A stretch of DNA of 64,000 bases from Clostridiales bacterium (GCA_015055605.1 SVHV01000001.1:129026-193025), one strand, 5' to 3'; positions 7,903 to 16,942 are shown, counted from the stretch's first letter. A program made the numbers and translations. Notes: generated from the sequence alone by a model not told the origin.

Positions 7903-8373
7903 TTACTCTTGTTCTACATATTGATACTTTGCGAAAATGTTTTTATCTTCATTGAGTATTGTGGTTACTATGTAGCCTTTTTCGTTAGCTAGTAGGGTGT
8001 ATGCATCGGATGCTGACAAACCCTCCTCTGTCTCTGCTAGTGTTATGGTTGTTTCTATTTGTTGGTAATAACCACTATCTAGTATTTCATTGTTTTCGTT
8101 TTTTGTGGTGTACTTGCCGTCAGTACCGAATGTGGTTCTTCTGCCATTACGATTGTTTCTAGTTCTTAATACTGCTAGTAGTTCGTTTTCGTTTTCTACC
8201 TGAAATTCTGCAAATAGGGCATTTTTGTCGTCATCACTCGCTGTGCCCCAGTCTACCGTTACATTTCCGTAGGTGAATGTCTTGCCTGTAACATTCATTG
8301 TTCCACACGATGCTAGTAGTATGCATGGTATTAGAAAAAGGCTAAGTATGATACTTTTTATGGTTTTTTTCAT
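7903..8373 (-). CDS. Small lipoprotein of unknown function
   Basis: A 156-residue protein with a lipoprotein signal: basic MKKTIK, a hydrophobic core and the lipobox LASC with the lipidated cysteine at residue 23. The mature part is about 130 residues, hydrophilic and predicted beta-rich (TFGTDGKYTTKNENNEIL, YYQQIETTITL), similar in style to small surface lipoproteins that sense or bind at the membrane. An AGGAGAACT ribosome site precedes the ATG. It is monocistronic with its own terminator. The family is not recognised. Confidence 0.75.
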   Translation of the reverse strand: MKKTIKSIILSLFLIPCILLASCGTMNVTGKTFTYGNVTVDWGTASDDDKNALFAEFQVENENELLAVLRTRNNRNGRRTTFGTDGKYTTKNENNEILDSGYYQQIETTITLAETEEGLSASDAYTLLANEKGYIVTTILNEDKNIFAKYQYVEQE

Positions 8374-8544
8374 ATAGTTCTCCTATCAATTTATTTTATA
8401 TATTAATTGTAAATGATTTTAAATAATTTTAAAAAGAAAGAGTGTGTCTAATGGTGTCGTATTAGATAAGTTTGGCTCAAAAAGAGTCAAATATATATGT
8501 ATGTAAATAGTTTATTTTTAAATCTAAATTTTATTGTAAGTACT

Positions 8545-8572
8545 TTGAAAAAATGCTTTATTATAGTAAAAT
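8545..8572 (+). promoter_or_regulatory. polA promoter
   Basis: TTGAAA (8545-8550), a 16-bp spacer and TAAAAT (8567-8572). The predicted start near 8579 coincides with the AGGAG ribosome site at 8579-8583, so the leader would be only about 10 nt. Confidence 0.65.
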
Positions 8573-8588
8573 ATTTATAGGAGTATGT

Positions 8589-11138
8589 ATGGAAAAATTT
8601 GTAATTATTGATGGAAACAATTTAATGTTTAGGGCATTCTATGCTTTGCCTCAGCTTAGCAATTTTGATGGAGAGATTAGTAATGCTGTTTTTGGCTTTA
8701 CAAATATGCTTGTTAAGGTTATTAAGGATATTGCTCCTAAGTATTTAGCAGTTACTTTTGATGTGTCAAAAAAGAACTTTAGACATGAGACATTTGCTGA
8801 ATATAAGGGCACTAGAAAGCCAACACCTACCGAACTTATTTCTCAATTTCCTATTGTAAAAAATTTGCTTAGCAAAATGAAAATCAAAGTGATAGAAAAA
8901 GAAGGTTTAGAGGCTGATGACCTAATGGGCTCACTATCTAGAGCTTATGATGTAGAGAATATAATAGTTTCAGCAGATAGAGATGCTTTTCAGTTAATTA
9001 ATGAAAACACAAGCATTTTGTATCCAAAGAAGGGTATTACAGAAACTATAGTTTTAGATAAAGATAATATTCAAGAGTTTTATGGCGTACTTGCAGAGCA
9101 GGTTGTTGACTTAAAGAGCCTTATGGGCGATACTAGTGATAATATTCCTGGTGTTGCTGGGGTTGGGGAAAAGACTGCAAAAGACTTAATTGCTAGATAT
9201 GGAACTCTAGATAATATCTATGAGCATATTGATGAGCAAAAGGGTAAATTAAAAGAAAAACTTATTAACGATAAAGATAATGCATATATGTCTAAGTTTT
9301 TAGCAACTATTGTGACTGACGAACCTTTTAATGAGAGTATTGAAGATTTTGAGTATGAATTTCCTTTTAGTGAAGAGGTGAGAGATATATTCAAGAGATA
9401 TCAATTCAGTAGTTTGTTAAAAAGAAGCGAGCTCTTTAGTGGAAAAGAGGTAGAGATTATTAAAGATGAGTCTGAAGTGTATATTGTTGATACAAATGAT
9501 AAATTAAATGATTTGTATGAGAATGTGTCTAGAGTAGATGGTTTCTCAATATATCTTAGTAATGAGAATTTCAATATATATACAGATAAAGAATATAAAA
9601 TTTTCTTTGGTACAGACTTGTTTTCTGCTGGTTTAGATATTGTAACTGTTATAGACAAACTAAAACCCGTCTTTGAAAATGCTAATATCAAGAAAGTGAC
9701 TTTTGATTCAAAGGCTCTTAGACATATTTTATATAAATATGGTGTGCAGATTCAGGGGATAGAGTTTGATTGCCTTATTGCGAGGTATTTGATTAATTCT
9801 ATTGCTAAGCCAAATGTAACCCTTGATGATGTGAGAGTAGAGTGTGGACTAGAGGGTGATGCTCTAGCAAAGATGGTATATACTATTAAAAATATATATT
9901 ATGCAAAGTTAGAAAAACTTGAGCTTTTACCATTGTTTTTTGATATAGAGATGCCTCTGGTAAATGTTTTATTTGATATGGAAGTTCAGGGCTTTAAATT
10001 AGACAAAGAAGAGTTAGATGAACTAGACAAAAAGTATTTTAAGGAAATTAAAAGTTTAGAGGACGATATTTATTTTACTGCTGGAGAGAAGTTTAATATT
10101 AGTAGTCCTAAACAATTAGGTGAACTATTATTTGATAAGATGGGGCTTAATATCCCTAGCAATAAAAAGAAGAGTACTAGTATAGAAATACTTAATGAAA
10201 TTGAGCATAAACACCCATTAATACCATTGATTATTAGATACAGGTCTATTACTAAACTATATAGCACATATATAGTAGGTTTTAAGAATCTTCTCAATAG
10301 TGACGATAAGATTCATTCAGTATTTAATCAAACACTTACTTCGACAGGAAGGTTAAGTAGTAGTGAACCTAATCTTCAGAATATTCCTGTTAGAACAGAA
10401 GAGGGGAGGAATTTAAGAAAAGTCTTTGTACCATCACACAAAGACGGGTTTATAGTGAGTGCAGATTATAGTCAGATAGAACTTAGACTACTTGCTAACT
10501 TTAGTGGAGATGAGACCCTTATATCTGCCTTTAATGAAGGACAGGATATTCATGCTAGAACTGCTAGTGAGATATTTGGTGTGCCAATGGATATGGTTAC
10601 CAGTGCACAAAGACGAAGTGCTAAGGCGATTAATTTCGGTATAGTATATGGTATTAGTGACTTTGGTCTTAGTCAGAATATCGGAGTTTCTAGAAAAGAG
10701 GCTAGTGAGTATATTCAATTATACTTCGCTAGATATCCAAAAATTTCTGAGTATATGAAACAAAATATAGAATATTGCAAAGCTTTTGGATATATAAAGA
10801 CTATGTTTGGTAGGACAAGACCAATACCTGAAATTCATAGTGCTAATACTAATCTAAGAAAGTTTGGAGAAAGGGCTGCAATGAATATGCCTTTGCAAGG
10901 TAGTGCTAGTGATATAATTAAATTAGCCATGGTAAAAATTTTTGACGAACTAAAGTCGAAGGGTATGAAAAGTAAAATAATATTGCAGGTACATGATGAA
11001 CTAGTTGTTGATGTTGCTCCTGGGGAATTGGATGAAGTAAAAACAATACTCAAAGAAGGAATGGAGAGTGTTGTTGACCTAAGTGTGAAGCTAACAGTAA
11101 ATATTGAGCATGGTAAAACATGGTATGATGCTAAATAA
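8589..11138 (+). CDS. polA: DNA polymerase I
   Basis: An 849-residue family A polymerase for Okazaki fragment maturation and repair. The N-terminal 290 residues form the 5'-3' exonuclease (IIDGNNLMFRAFYAL, EADDLMG, GVAGVGEKTA). The middle 3'-5' exonuclease fold lacks the DxE motif and the C-terminal YxxxD motif, so proofreading is probably inactive, as in many Bacillota Pol I enzymes. The polymerase domain has motif A (DYSQIELRLLA), motif B (RRSAKAINFGIVYG) and motif C (VHDELVV). The ATG at 8589 is chosen over an upstream ATG (8553) because it follows AGGAG and begins the conserved MEKFVIIDGNN. The amidohydrolase gene follows after 9 bp. Confidence 0.97.
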   Translation: MEKFVIIDGNNLMFRAFYALPQLSNFDGEISNAVFGFTNMLVKVIKDIAPKYLAVTFDVSKKNFRHETFAEYKGTRKPTPTELISQFPIVKNLLSKMKIKVIEKEGLEADDLMGSLSRAYDVENIIVSADRDAFQLINENTSILYPKKGITETIVLDKDNIQEFYGVLAEQVVDLKSLMGDTSDNIPGVAGVGEKTAKDLIARYGTLDNIYEHIDEQKGKLKEKLINDKDNAYMSKFLATIVTDEPFNESIEDFEYEFPFSEEVRDIFKRYQFSSLLKRSELFSGKEVEIIKDESEVYIVDTNDKLNDLYENVSRVDGFSIYLSNENFNIYTDKEYKIFFGTDLFSAGLDIVTVIDKLKPVFENANIKKVTFDSKALRHILYKYGVQIQGIEFDCLIARYLINSIAKPNVTLDDVRVECGLEGDALAKMVYTIKNIYYAKLEKLELLPLFFDIEMPLVNVLFDMEVQGFKLDKEELDELDKKYFKEIKSLEDDIYFTAGEKFNISSPKQLGELLFDKMGLNIPSNKKKSTSIEILNEIEHKHPLIPLIIRYRSITKLYSTYIVGFKNLLNSDDKIHSVFNQTLTSTGRLSSSEPNLQNIPVRTEEGRNLRKVFVPSHKDGFIVSADYSQIELRLLANFSGDETLISAFNEGQDIHARTASEIFGVPMDMVTSAQRRSAKAINFGIVYGISDFGLSQNIGVSRKEASEYIQLYFARYPKISEYMKQNIEYCKAFGYIKTMFGRTRPIPEIHSANTNLRKFGERAAMNMPLQGSASDIIKLAMVKIFDELKSKGMKSKIILQVHDELVVDVAPGELDEVKTILKEGMESVVDLSVKLTVNIEHGKTWYDAK

Positions 11139-11147
11139 AGGGAAATA

Positions 11148-12425
11148 ATGAAAAAGATATTAAAGAATGCAATCATTGTTACAATGAATAAAGACAATGA
11201 AATAATTAAGAATGGACAAATTGAGATAGAGAATAATTTAATTACCTATGTGGGTGTGTCTAGAGAGTCAGAGGGTGAAGAAATTGATATTAAGGGCAAT
11301 ATTCTAATGCCTGGCTTTGTAAACACACATTGTCATCTAGCAATGACTCTATTTAGGGGATATGCTGAAAATTCTAACTTTAATAATTGGTGGCTTGATT
11401 ATATGCGACCATTAGAAGATAGACTAGAGGTAGATGATTGCTATTATGGTGCAATGCTTGGTATGTTGGAATTAATTAAAAACGGTGTAACAACTGTTGC
11501 AGATTTTTATATTAATCCTACTGAAACAGCAAAGGCTACTGTTGATACGGGGATTAGGACTTGTATTGGAGTGGGTGCTATAACTGGTAGAGAAATTATA
11601 TCAGAAGAATTTTTAGATAAGGAAATTGAGAATATCTGTGTGTCAGAAATAATTAAGCCTCTGCTATATGCTCATAGTCTTTATTCTTGTGATGAGAGTC
11701 AGTTTTCTGAAATTACTAAGTATGCCATGAAACATAATCTTATAAAGTCTACGCATTTAAGCGAAACTCTAAAAGAAGTGGGAGATATTGCTACTAAGTA
11801 TAATATGACACCTGTAGAATTATTGGAAAGTTATGGATTTTTTGATAGTCCATCAATTTTAGCACACTGTGTCCATTGTGATAAGTCTGATATTGAGATA
11901 ATGAAGAATTATGATATATCGGTTGCGACTAATCCTAGTAGTAATCTAATACTTGGTAGTGGAATTGCTCCTCTCTATAGCTATGTTAAGAATAAAATCA
12001 ATGTTTCAATAGGTACAGATGGTGCAGCTAGTAATAATAATCTAAATATGTTCAAAGAAATGTATCTAGCAGATAATCTACAAGCTGGTGTACTAAATCA
12101 GGCTAGAGCAATTACAACTATTGATGCACTTAAGATGGCGACACTTAGAGGTGCTCTTGCTTTAGGCTATGATAATTTGGGTAGGCTAGAGGAGGGATAT
12201 CTAGCAGATATTATTGCAATAGATATTCATAAACCTAATATGCAACCTCTCAACAATATCTTTAATAATCTAGTTAATGCATGTGAGTCTAATAATGTAA
12301 TTATGACTATGGTTAATGGAAAAATTGTATACAAAGATGGTCAGTATTATTGTAATGCAGTATATGAAGATGTCATGAATCATTGTAATAAAATTATTGC
12401 TAGGCTTGACGAAAAGGGTATTTAG
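11148..12425 (+). CDS. mtaD: Amidohydrolase, MTA/SAH deaminase-like
   Basis: A 425-residue metal-dependent hydrolase of the ATZ/TRZ group whose best-known bacterial members deaminate 5'-methylthioadenosine and S-adenosylhomocysteine. Metal and catalytic residues are in place: H61 and H63 (NTHCHLAM), H176 (AHSLYSC), H203 and E206 (HLSE), H240 (AHCVHCD) and D291 (GTDGAASNN). The ends form the small beta-sandwich typical of amidohydrolases (LMPGFVNTH, GYLADIIAID). It sits 9 bp after polA with a GGGAAATA site and is probably co-transcribed. The substrate assignment to MTA/SAH is by family; guanine- or cytosine-type substrates are possible. Confidence 0.8.
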   Translation: MKKILKNAIIVTMNKDNEIIKNGQIEIENNLITYVGVSRESEGEEIDIKGNILMPGFVNTHCHLAMTLFRGYAENSNFNNWWLDYMRPLEDRLEVDDCYYGAMLGMLELIKNGVTTVADFYINPTETAKATVDTGIRTCIGVGAITGREIISEEFLDKEIENICVSEIIKPLLYAHSLYSCDESQFSEITKYAMKHNLIKSTHLSETLKEVGDIATKYNMTPVELLESYGFFDSPSILAHCVHCDKSDIEIMKNYDISVATNPSSNLILGSGIAPLYSYVKNKINVSIGTDGAASNNNLNMFKEMYLADNLQAGVLNQARAITTIDALKMATLRGALALGYDNLGRLEEGYLADIIAIDIHKPNMQPLNNIFNNLVNACESNNVIMTMVNGKIVYKDGQYYCNAVYEDVMNHCNKIIARLDEKGI

Positions 12426-12428
12426 ACT

Positions 12429-12447
12429 TTTGACCAAAATTTTGACC
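12429..12447 (-). promoter_or_regulatory. Second pair of CtsR-like heptads
   Basis: Two GGTCAAA heptads are read on the minus strand (12447-12441 and 12435-12429), just after the amidohydrolase stop. Their start-to-start distance is 12, while the CtsR operator consensus has 10, so binding is uncertain. Confidence 0.3.
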
Positions 12448-12535
12448 TTTAGATATGTTTTACCTAGTTGACAATGTGTAAAAAATATATAGATTTGACA
12501 TAATTTTAATATCATAATTAATATGCAAATTAAAT

Positions 12536-12570
12536 AAAAAGCACTTTAATTAGTGCTTTTTATTTTTTTT
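12536..12570 (+). terminator. Intrinsic terminator after the polA-amidohydrolase unit
   Basis: Stem AAAAGCACT with AGTGCTTTT and a T run, upstream of the ctsR promoter. Confidence 0.85.
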
Positions 12571-12598
12571 GAGGTAAAAATAAATTTAAAAAAATCTC

Positions 12599-12655
12599 TT
12601 GACAAAAATATCGGCAAATAGTATTATAGAGTTGTAAAGGTCAAAGAAAGTCAAA
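12599..12655 (+). promoter_or_regulatory. ctsR operon promoter with CtsR operator
   Basis: TTGACA (12599-12604), a 17-bp spacer and TATTAT (12622-12627) form a strong promoter. Immediately downstream, GGTCAAA (12639-12645) and AGTCAAA (12649-12655) form the direct heptad repeat of the CtsR operator, with the consensus 3-bp spacer. An operator over the start of transcription explains autorepression of ctsR-mcsA-clpC and its release by heat or protein stress. Confidence 0.92.
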
Positions 12656-12673
12656 CTTTTATAAAGGTGTTGT

Positions 12674-13132
12674 ATGTCAAACATTAGTGATATTATAGAG
12701 GAGTTTATACTCGAACAATTAGAAGATTGCGATAATATTAATTTGTCAAGGAACGAACTTGCCAACTTTTTTAGTTGTGCGCCTAGTCAAATCAATTATG
12801 TTTTGTCAACTAGGTTTACTGCTCCTAAGGGATATATAGTAGAATCTCACCGAGGTGGTGGTGGATATATCAGACTAATCAGGGTGAACTATGAGAAGAA
12901 TGATTATATCAGAGAATTAATTTCAAGCACCTTACAAGACGATATTGACTATAGTACAGCACTTAAGATAATAGAAAATCTTTATGAACTAGATATTTTA
13001 GATGATTCAGCGAAATTTACTCTAGAGATTGCTTTATCGCCTAAAGCATTATCTATGCCTCTTAGGATAGAAAACAAACAAAGAGCAAATATTTTGAAAA
13101 CTGTACTAATAAATTATATAAAGGGGAAGTAA
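12674..13132 (+). CDS. ctsR: CtsR, repressor of class III heat-shock genes
   Basis: A 152-residue protein matching CtsR throughout. It has an N-terminal winged helix-turn-helix (LSRNELANFFSCAPSQINYVLSTRF), the glycine-rich wing GYIVESHRGGGGYIRLIRV that contacts DNA and senses temperature, and a C-terminal helical domain. CtsR represses clp genes by binding heptad repeats, one of which lies in its own promoter. It is the first gene of a ctsR-mcsA-clpC operon, 1 bp before mcsA. In B. subtilis, CtsR is inactivated through McsA/McsB and ClpCP; mcsB is not in this operon, so the mode of inactivation may differ here. Confidence 0.95.
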   Translation: MSNISDIIEEFILEQLEDCDNINLSRNELANFFSCAPSQINYVLSTRFTAPKGYIVESHRGGGGYIRLIRVNYEKNDYIRELISSTLQDDIDYSTALKIIENLYELDILDDSAKFTLEIALSPKALSMPLRIENKQRANILKTVLINYIKGK

Positions 13133-13133
13133 T

Positions 13134-13553
13134 ATGATTTGTAATAAATGTGGAATAAGGGAAGCTACGACTTACATAAGAACTACTATTAATGGTAATA
13201 TGACAGAAGAACATTTATGTAGTGAGTGTGCAAGTCTTAATACTATAGAGCATGAAAGTTTATTGAGTGGTTTGTTTGATAATTTTTTTGATAATGATTT
13301 TGGCTTTGGTAAAATACCGTCATTATGTTCGGTTGGTGGTAGTAGAGGTGTTAGTATTATAGACCAGGCTAATAATTCTATTAGAATGGGTGCTAATAAA
13401 TTAAGAGATAGTTTAAAAAATAATCCAGATGCTCTAAGGTTAATAAATTTAAAGCGAGAATTAGCACTAGTGGTTGAGGAAGAAAATTATGAACGAGCTA
13501 GTGAAATAAAGAAAGAAATAGATAGGTTAGAAAAGGGAGAAAACAATGTATAA
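13134..13553 (+). CDS. mcsA: McsA-like zinc-finger/UVR protein (shortened)
   Basis: A 139-residue protein with one four-cysteine zinc finger (C3, C6, C29, C32) and a C-terminal UVR motif (about residues 100-135, ELALVVEEENYERASEIKKEI). McsA activates the arginine kinase McsB and modulates CtsR and ClpC in Bacillus. The Bacillus protein is about 185 residues with two zinc fingers; the second is missing here, replaced by a glycine-rich linker. The expected next gene, mcsB, is absent and the stop overlaps clpC by 8 nt. It may therefore act as a direct ClpC or CtsR adaptor rather than a kinase activator, which is inference. Confidence 0.88.
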   Translation: MICNKCGIREATTYIRTTINGNMTEEHLCSECASLNTIEHESLLSGLFDNFFDNDFGFGKIPSLCSVGGSRGVSIIDQANNSIRMGANKLRDSLKNNPDALRLINLKRELALVVEEENYERASEIKKEIDRLEKGENNV

Positions 13554-16062
13554 CAATATCAGATTTACAGACAATGCTGATTTGGCTTTGCAATATGCAG
13601 GTAGCATTGCTCTTCAATATGGAAAATTTGCAATAGATAGTGAGCATATTTTATATGGTCTTACTAAGATTTCTGATAGTCTGGCTAGCAGAATCCTGTC
13701 TTCTTATGGAATTACAAGTGGCGCTCTTGATAATCTATTTGCTAAACTTTACAAGGGTTCTAGTACAATGATTGCAAATGAGGTAGAGCTTACTATTGAT
13801 GGAAAAGAGATTATTTCTATTGCTAGTCAATTTGCCATGCAGATAGGACATGATTTTGTGGGTACTGAGCATTTACTTATTGCAATTCTTACAGGTGATA
13901 GCTATTCTGCTGGACATATTATTAAGAAAAACTTTAGAGTTAACATTAATGATATTAAAAATAGCGTAATGCAGGTACTTAAGTCTAATACGATGGGTGG
14001 GTATGGATACTCTCATACTCCTAGTTATACTGGCTATGACAACTATCAATATCAGGATAGTAGGGCTAGTAATGAGTATCAAGAGCCACATACACCAGGA
14101 GAATTGCCTGAGTTTATTAAGTCTATGGGCCGAGACCTTACTGCTAAGGCTAGAGAGGGTAAGATTGACCCCATTATCGGAAGAAAAGACGAGATTGCTA
14201 GAGTTATAGAGATTTTATGTAGAAAGAATAAAAATAATCCAGTACTGATAGGTGAGGCTGGTGTTGGTAAAAGTGCTGTTGTAGACGGCCTAGCTCTAGC
14301 TATTGCTAATAATACCGTTCCGGAACTTCTAAAAGATAAGACCATTTTTTCATTAGAATTGGGTGGACTAATGGCTGGCACAAAGTACAGAGGAGAATTG
14401 GAAGAAAGGCTTAAAAAATTAATAGATTATATCTGTAATAATAAGGATATAATCGTCTTTATAGATGAGATTCACACCCTTGTTCAGGTGGGTGGAGACA
14501 AAGGCGAGGTAAATCCTGCTGATATGCTCAAACCATATTTGGCTAGAGGAGAATTTCAAACAATAGGTGCAACAACTACAGATGAATATAAGAAGTATAT
14601 TGAGAAGGATAAGGCTCTTGAGAGAAGATTTCAGCCAGTCATTGTTAATCCTCCAACAGTTCAACAGACCATAGAGATACTTAGAGGTTTAAAAGATGGT
14701 TTTGAGGTCTTTCATAAGGTAAGAATTGCAGACGAGGCAATTGTTGCTGCAGCATCACTAAGTGATAGATATATTATGGACAGGAGTTTACCAGACAAAG
14801 CAATAGACTTAATAGATGAGGCTAGTAGTAGAGCAAAGGTTGTTGGTAAGAAAAAACCAGAAGAACTAGTAAAACTAGAAGAAGACCTTGCTAGATATGA
14901 AGTTGAGAAACAAGAAGCTCTTTTTGCTGAGAATTTTGAGAAGGCTGGAGAGTATAGGGATAAAATAAGGGAAGTACAAGAGAAGATTAAACAGATGTCC
15001 ATGTCTGGTTATGGTTTAAATGAACTAGTTATAACACAAGATGATATTTGTAATATCATTAGCGAATGGACTAATATTCCTATAACTAAAATTACTGAGA
15101 ATGAAAGAGAGAGACTATTAAAACTAGAAGAAATTTTGCATAAGAGGGTAATAGGTCAAAACGAGGCTGTTGTTGCAGTTAGTAAGGCTATCAGAAAAGC
15201 AAGAATTGGTCTAAAAGATAATAATAGACCTATAGGAAGCTTTATGTTCTTAGGTCAGACTGGCGTTGGTAAGACAGAACTTTGTAAGGCACTTGCTGAG
15301 GCAATGTTTGATAGTGAGTCTGCTGTTATTAGGTTAGACATGAGTGAATATATGGAGAAACATAGTGTTAGTAAACTAATAGGTTCTCCTCCGGGATATG
15401 TAGGATTTGATGATGGTGGTCAGTTGACTGAGAAGGTTAGGAGAAAACCATATTCTGTTGTTCTATTTGATGAAATAGAAAAAGCACATCCTGATGTATT
15501 TAATCTTCTTCTACAAGTTCTTGATGATGGTAGGCTGACTGATAGTCAGGGTAGGACAGTGTCATTCAAGAATACTATTATTATCTTTACATCTAATGTT
15601 GGTGTGAATGAATTGCCAAGAAAAAGAGGCGGGTTAGGATTTGGTGCAGAAGAAGACGGTAAAGAACTAGATTATGAAGAAATCAAGGGAATCCTTCTAA
15701 ATGCATTAAAGAAAAACTTTAAACCGGAGTTTATAAACAGAATTGATGTGGTAACCGTTTTCCATCCACTAAATACTGCACAATTATCTCAGATAGCAAA
15801 ATTATTTATTACTAATCTTAATAAGCGTCTTCAGAATAGTGGGGCTAATCTTAAGATTACAGAGAGTGCACTTAAATATTTAATTGATAAGGGGTACGAT
15901 AGTGAATATGGTGCTAGACCTCTAAGAAGATTAATAGAACAGGAGATTGCAGATAGGCTAGCTGAACAATTATTAGATGGTAGCATTAGTAGTAATTCTA
16001 CTATTGTGATTTCTGCTAGAGATGGTGTGTTAAATTTTAAGGTTTCGCCTAGAGAAAATTAG
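13546..16062 (+). CDS. clpC: ClpC-type AAA+ unfoldase
   Basis: An 838-residue HSP100 protein that unfolds substrates for the ClpP protease. The order is an N-terminal Clp repeat domain (about 1-145), an unusual Ser/Tyr/Gly-rich linker near 148-175, AAA1 with Walker A GEAGVGKS and Walker B IVFIDEIH, a coiled-coil middle region with a UVR motif (EALFAENFEKAGEYRDKI), AAA2 with Walker A GQTGVGKTE and Walker B VVLFDEIEKAH, and the sensor-2 motif GARPLRR. The middle domain is the M-type length of ClpC rather than ClpB. It overlaps mcsA by 8 nt, implying translational coupling, and is under the CtsR promoter. No terminator follows before the hpf promoter. Confidence 0.95.
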   Translation: MYNNIRFTDNADLALQYAGSIALQYGKFAIDSEHILYGLTKISDSLASRILSSYGITSGALDNLFAKLYKGSSTMIANEVELTIDGKEIISIASQFAMQIGHDFVGTEHLLIAILTGDSYSAGHIIKKNFRVNINDIKNSVMQVLKSNTMGGYGYSHTPSYTGYDNYQYQDSRASNEYQEPHTPGELPEFIKSMGRDLTAKAREGKIDPIIGRKDEIARVIEILCRKNKNNPVLIGEAGVGKSAVVDGLALAIANNTVPELLKDKTIFSLELGGLMAGTKYRGELEERLKKLIDYICNNKDIIVFIDEIHTLVQVGGDKGEVNPADMLKPYLARGEFQTIGATTTDEYKKYIEKDKALERRFQPVIVNPPTVQQTIEILRGLKDGFEVFHKVRIADEAIVAAASLSDRYIMDRSLPDKAIDLIDEASSRAKVVGKKKPEELVKLEEDLARYEVEKQEALFAENFEKAGEYRDKIREVQEKIKQMSMSGYGLNELVITQDDICNIISEWTNIPITKITENERERLLKLEEILHKRVIGQNEAVVAVSKAIRKARIGLKDNNRPIGSFMFLGQTGVGKTELCKALAEAMFDSESAVIRLDMSEYMEKHSVSKLIGSPPGYVGFDDGGQLTEKVRRKPYSVVLFDEIEKAHPDVFNLLLQVLDDGRLTDSQGRTVSFKNTIIIFTSNVGVNELPRKRGGLGFGAEEDGKELDYEEIKGILLNALKKNFKPEFINRIDVVTVFHPLNTAQLSQIAKLFITNLNKRLQNSGANLKITESALKYLIDKGYDSEYGARPLRRLIEQEIADRLAEQLLDGSISSNSTIVISARDGVLNFKVSPREN

Positions 16063-16072
16063 TCGAAAATAT

Positions 16073-16101
16073 TTGTTAAAATGACATATATTTGTTACAA
16101 T
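16073..16101 (+). promoter_or_regulatory. hpf promoter
   Basis: TTGTTA (16073-16078), a 17-bp spacer and TACAAT (16096-16101). An AGTCGAA sequence (16061-16067), one mismatch from the 0A-box core, overlaps the clpC stop just upstream. A leader of about 57 nt precedes the ATG with GGAAGGAGAG. Confidence 0.75.
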
Positions 16102-16164
16102 TAAAGTGTAGATAAGATATCTACAAAATACAAAAACCATACTGGGTATGGGAAGGAGAGATTT

Positions 16165-16692
16165 ATGGATATAAAATATGTTGCAAAAAATTACAAAATC
16201 TCCGATAAATTTAAAGATATTATCGAGAAAAAACTTTCAAAACTAGAGAAATATTTTAGCAAAGATATTGAGATGAAAGTTGCATGTTCAGAACAAAATG
16301 ATGTATGCAAACTAGAAATCACTATCAATAGTGCTGGATTATTTATCAGAAGTGAAGTTTCATCAGATAATATGTATAACAATATTGATATGGCTTTGCC
16401 AAAACTTGAGAAGCAAATAGTAAAAAATAACAAAAAATACAAAAATAAATTTGCAGATAAAGTGGTTGCTGATGCGTATGAGTTTATCGAAGATGAACCA
16501 GAACCTATAGCAACTAGGGTTGTAAAAAACAAAACTTTCGAATTAGACCCTATCAGTGTAGAAGATGCTATTGCATTTATGGAAGCTGTTGGTCATAATT
16601 TCTATGTTTTCCTTAATGGTGAAACAGGTGAAATCAATGTTATTTACAAGAGAAATGATGGTAATTTAGGTTTGATTGAGGTATTAAAATAA
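16165..16692 (+). CDS. hpf: Long-form ribosome hibernation promoting factor
   Basis: A 175-residue protein of the long HPF type, which binds the 30S subunit and dimerises 70S ribosomes into inactive 100S particles in slow growth. Residues 1-95 form the S30AE domain (IKYVAKNYKISDKFKDII, KLSKLEKYF). A basic linker leads to the C-terminal dimerisation domain with VVKNKTFELDPISVEDAI and VFLNGETGEINVIYKRNDG. Length and linker match long HPF, not the short gammaproteobacterial forms. It has its own promoter and terminator downstream of clpC; placement beside a heat-shock operon suits a stress role. Confidence 0.95.
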   Translation: MDIKYVAKNYKISDKFKDIIEKKLSKLEKYFSKDIEMKVACSEQNDVCKLEITINSAGLFIRSEVSSDNMYNNIDMALPKLEKQIVKNNKKYKNKFADKVVADAYEFIEDEPEPIATRVVKNKTFELDPISVEDAIAFMEAVGHNFYVFLNGETGEINVIYKRNDGNLGLIEVLK

Positions 16693-16706
16693 TCTAAATA
16701 ATAAAA

Positions 16707-16746
16707 AATATATCCAGAACGATTGTGTTCTGGATATATTTTTTTG
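16707..16746 (+). terminator. Intrinsic terminator after hpf
   Basis: A 14-bp stem (AATATATCCAGAAC with GTTCTGGATATATT) and a T run. Confidence 0.88.
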
Positions 16747-16906
16747 TTATAAAAAAATAATATTTTTATATAAAAATATTTGACAAAATATAAAAAATAT
16801 GAAAATTTTTTCAAAAATATATAATATTATAAAATAAATTTTTGTTAAATAATGCCTAAATATAGACATTATTTTTTTAAATGCATTAAAATTTTTCATA
16901 AAGGTA
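16747..16906. other. Very AT-rich intergenic stretch with one hairpin
   Basis: This is the first part of a roughly 400-bp gap without protein genes. It is nearly all A and T. One 8-bp hairpin (AAATAATG at 16847-16854 with CATTATTT at 16867-16874) followed by T residues looks like a terminator, but no matching promoter or transcript was identified upstream. Confidence 0.5.
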
Positions 16907-16942
16907 TTGACACCTGGTGTTTTCAGTGTTACACTATAGGTG
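16907..16942 (+). promoter_or_regulatory. Promoter with overlapping palindromes for the candidate small RNA
   Basis: TTGACA (16907-16912), a 17-bp spacer and TACACT (16930-16935). Two perfect 5-1-5 palindromes overlap it: ACACC-T-GGTGT (16910-16920) on the -35 box and AGTGT-T-ACACT (16925-16935) on the -10 box. A further CACCT (16911-16915) and AGGTG (16938-16942) are inverted across the whole promoter. This layout suggests control by a dimeric regulator. Confidence 0.65.

Noticed and set aside
7712-7924. Plus-strand 70-codon frame
   Set aside because: It runs through the tRNA-Leu gene and its terminator on the opposite strand and has no ribosome site.
12468-12560. TTGACA sequences at 12468 and 12495 as promoters of a tiny RNA ending at the 12536 terminator
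   Set aside because: The -10 boxes are poor or badly spaced and the transcript would be little more than the terminator hairpin.
16780-16880. Possible second small RNA from TTGACA at 16780 to the hairpin at 16847-16874
   Set aside because: No -10 box lies at a workable distance from TTGACA; the region is so AT-rich that chance matches are expected.
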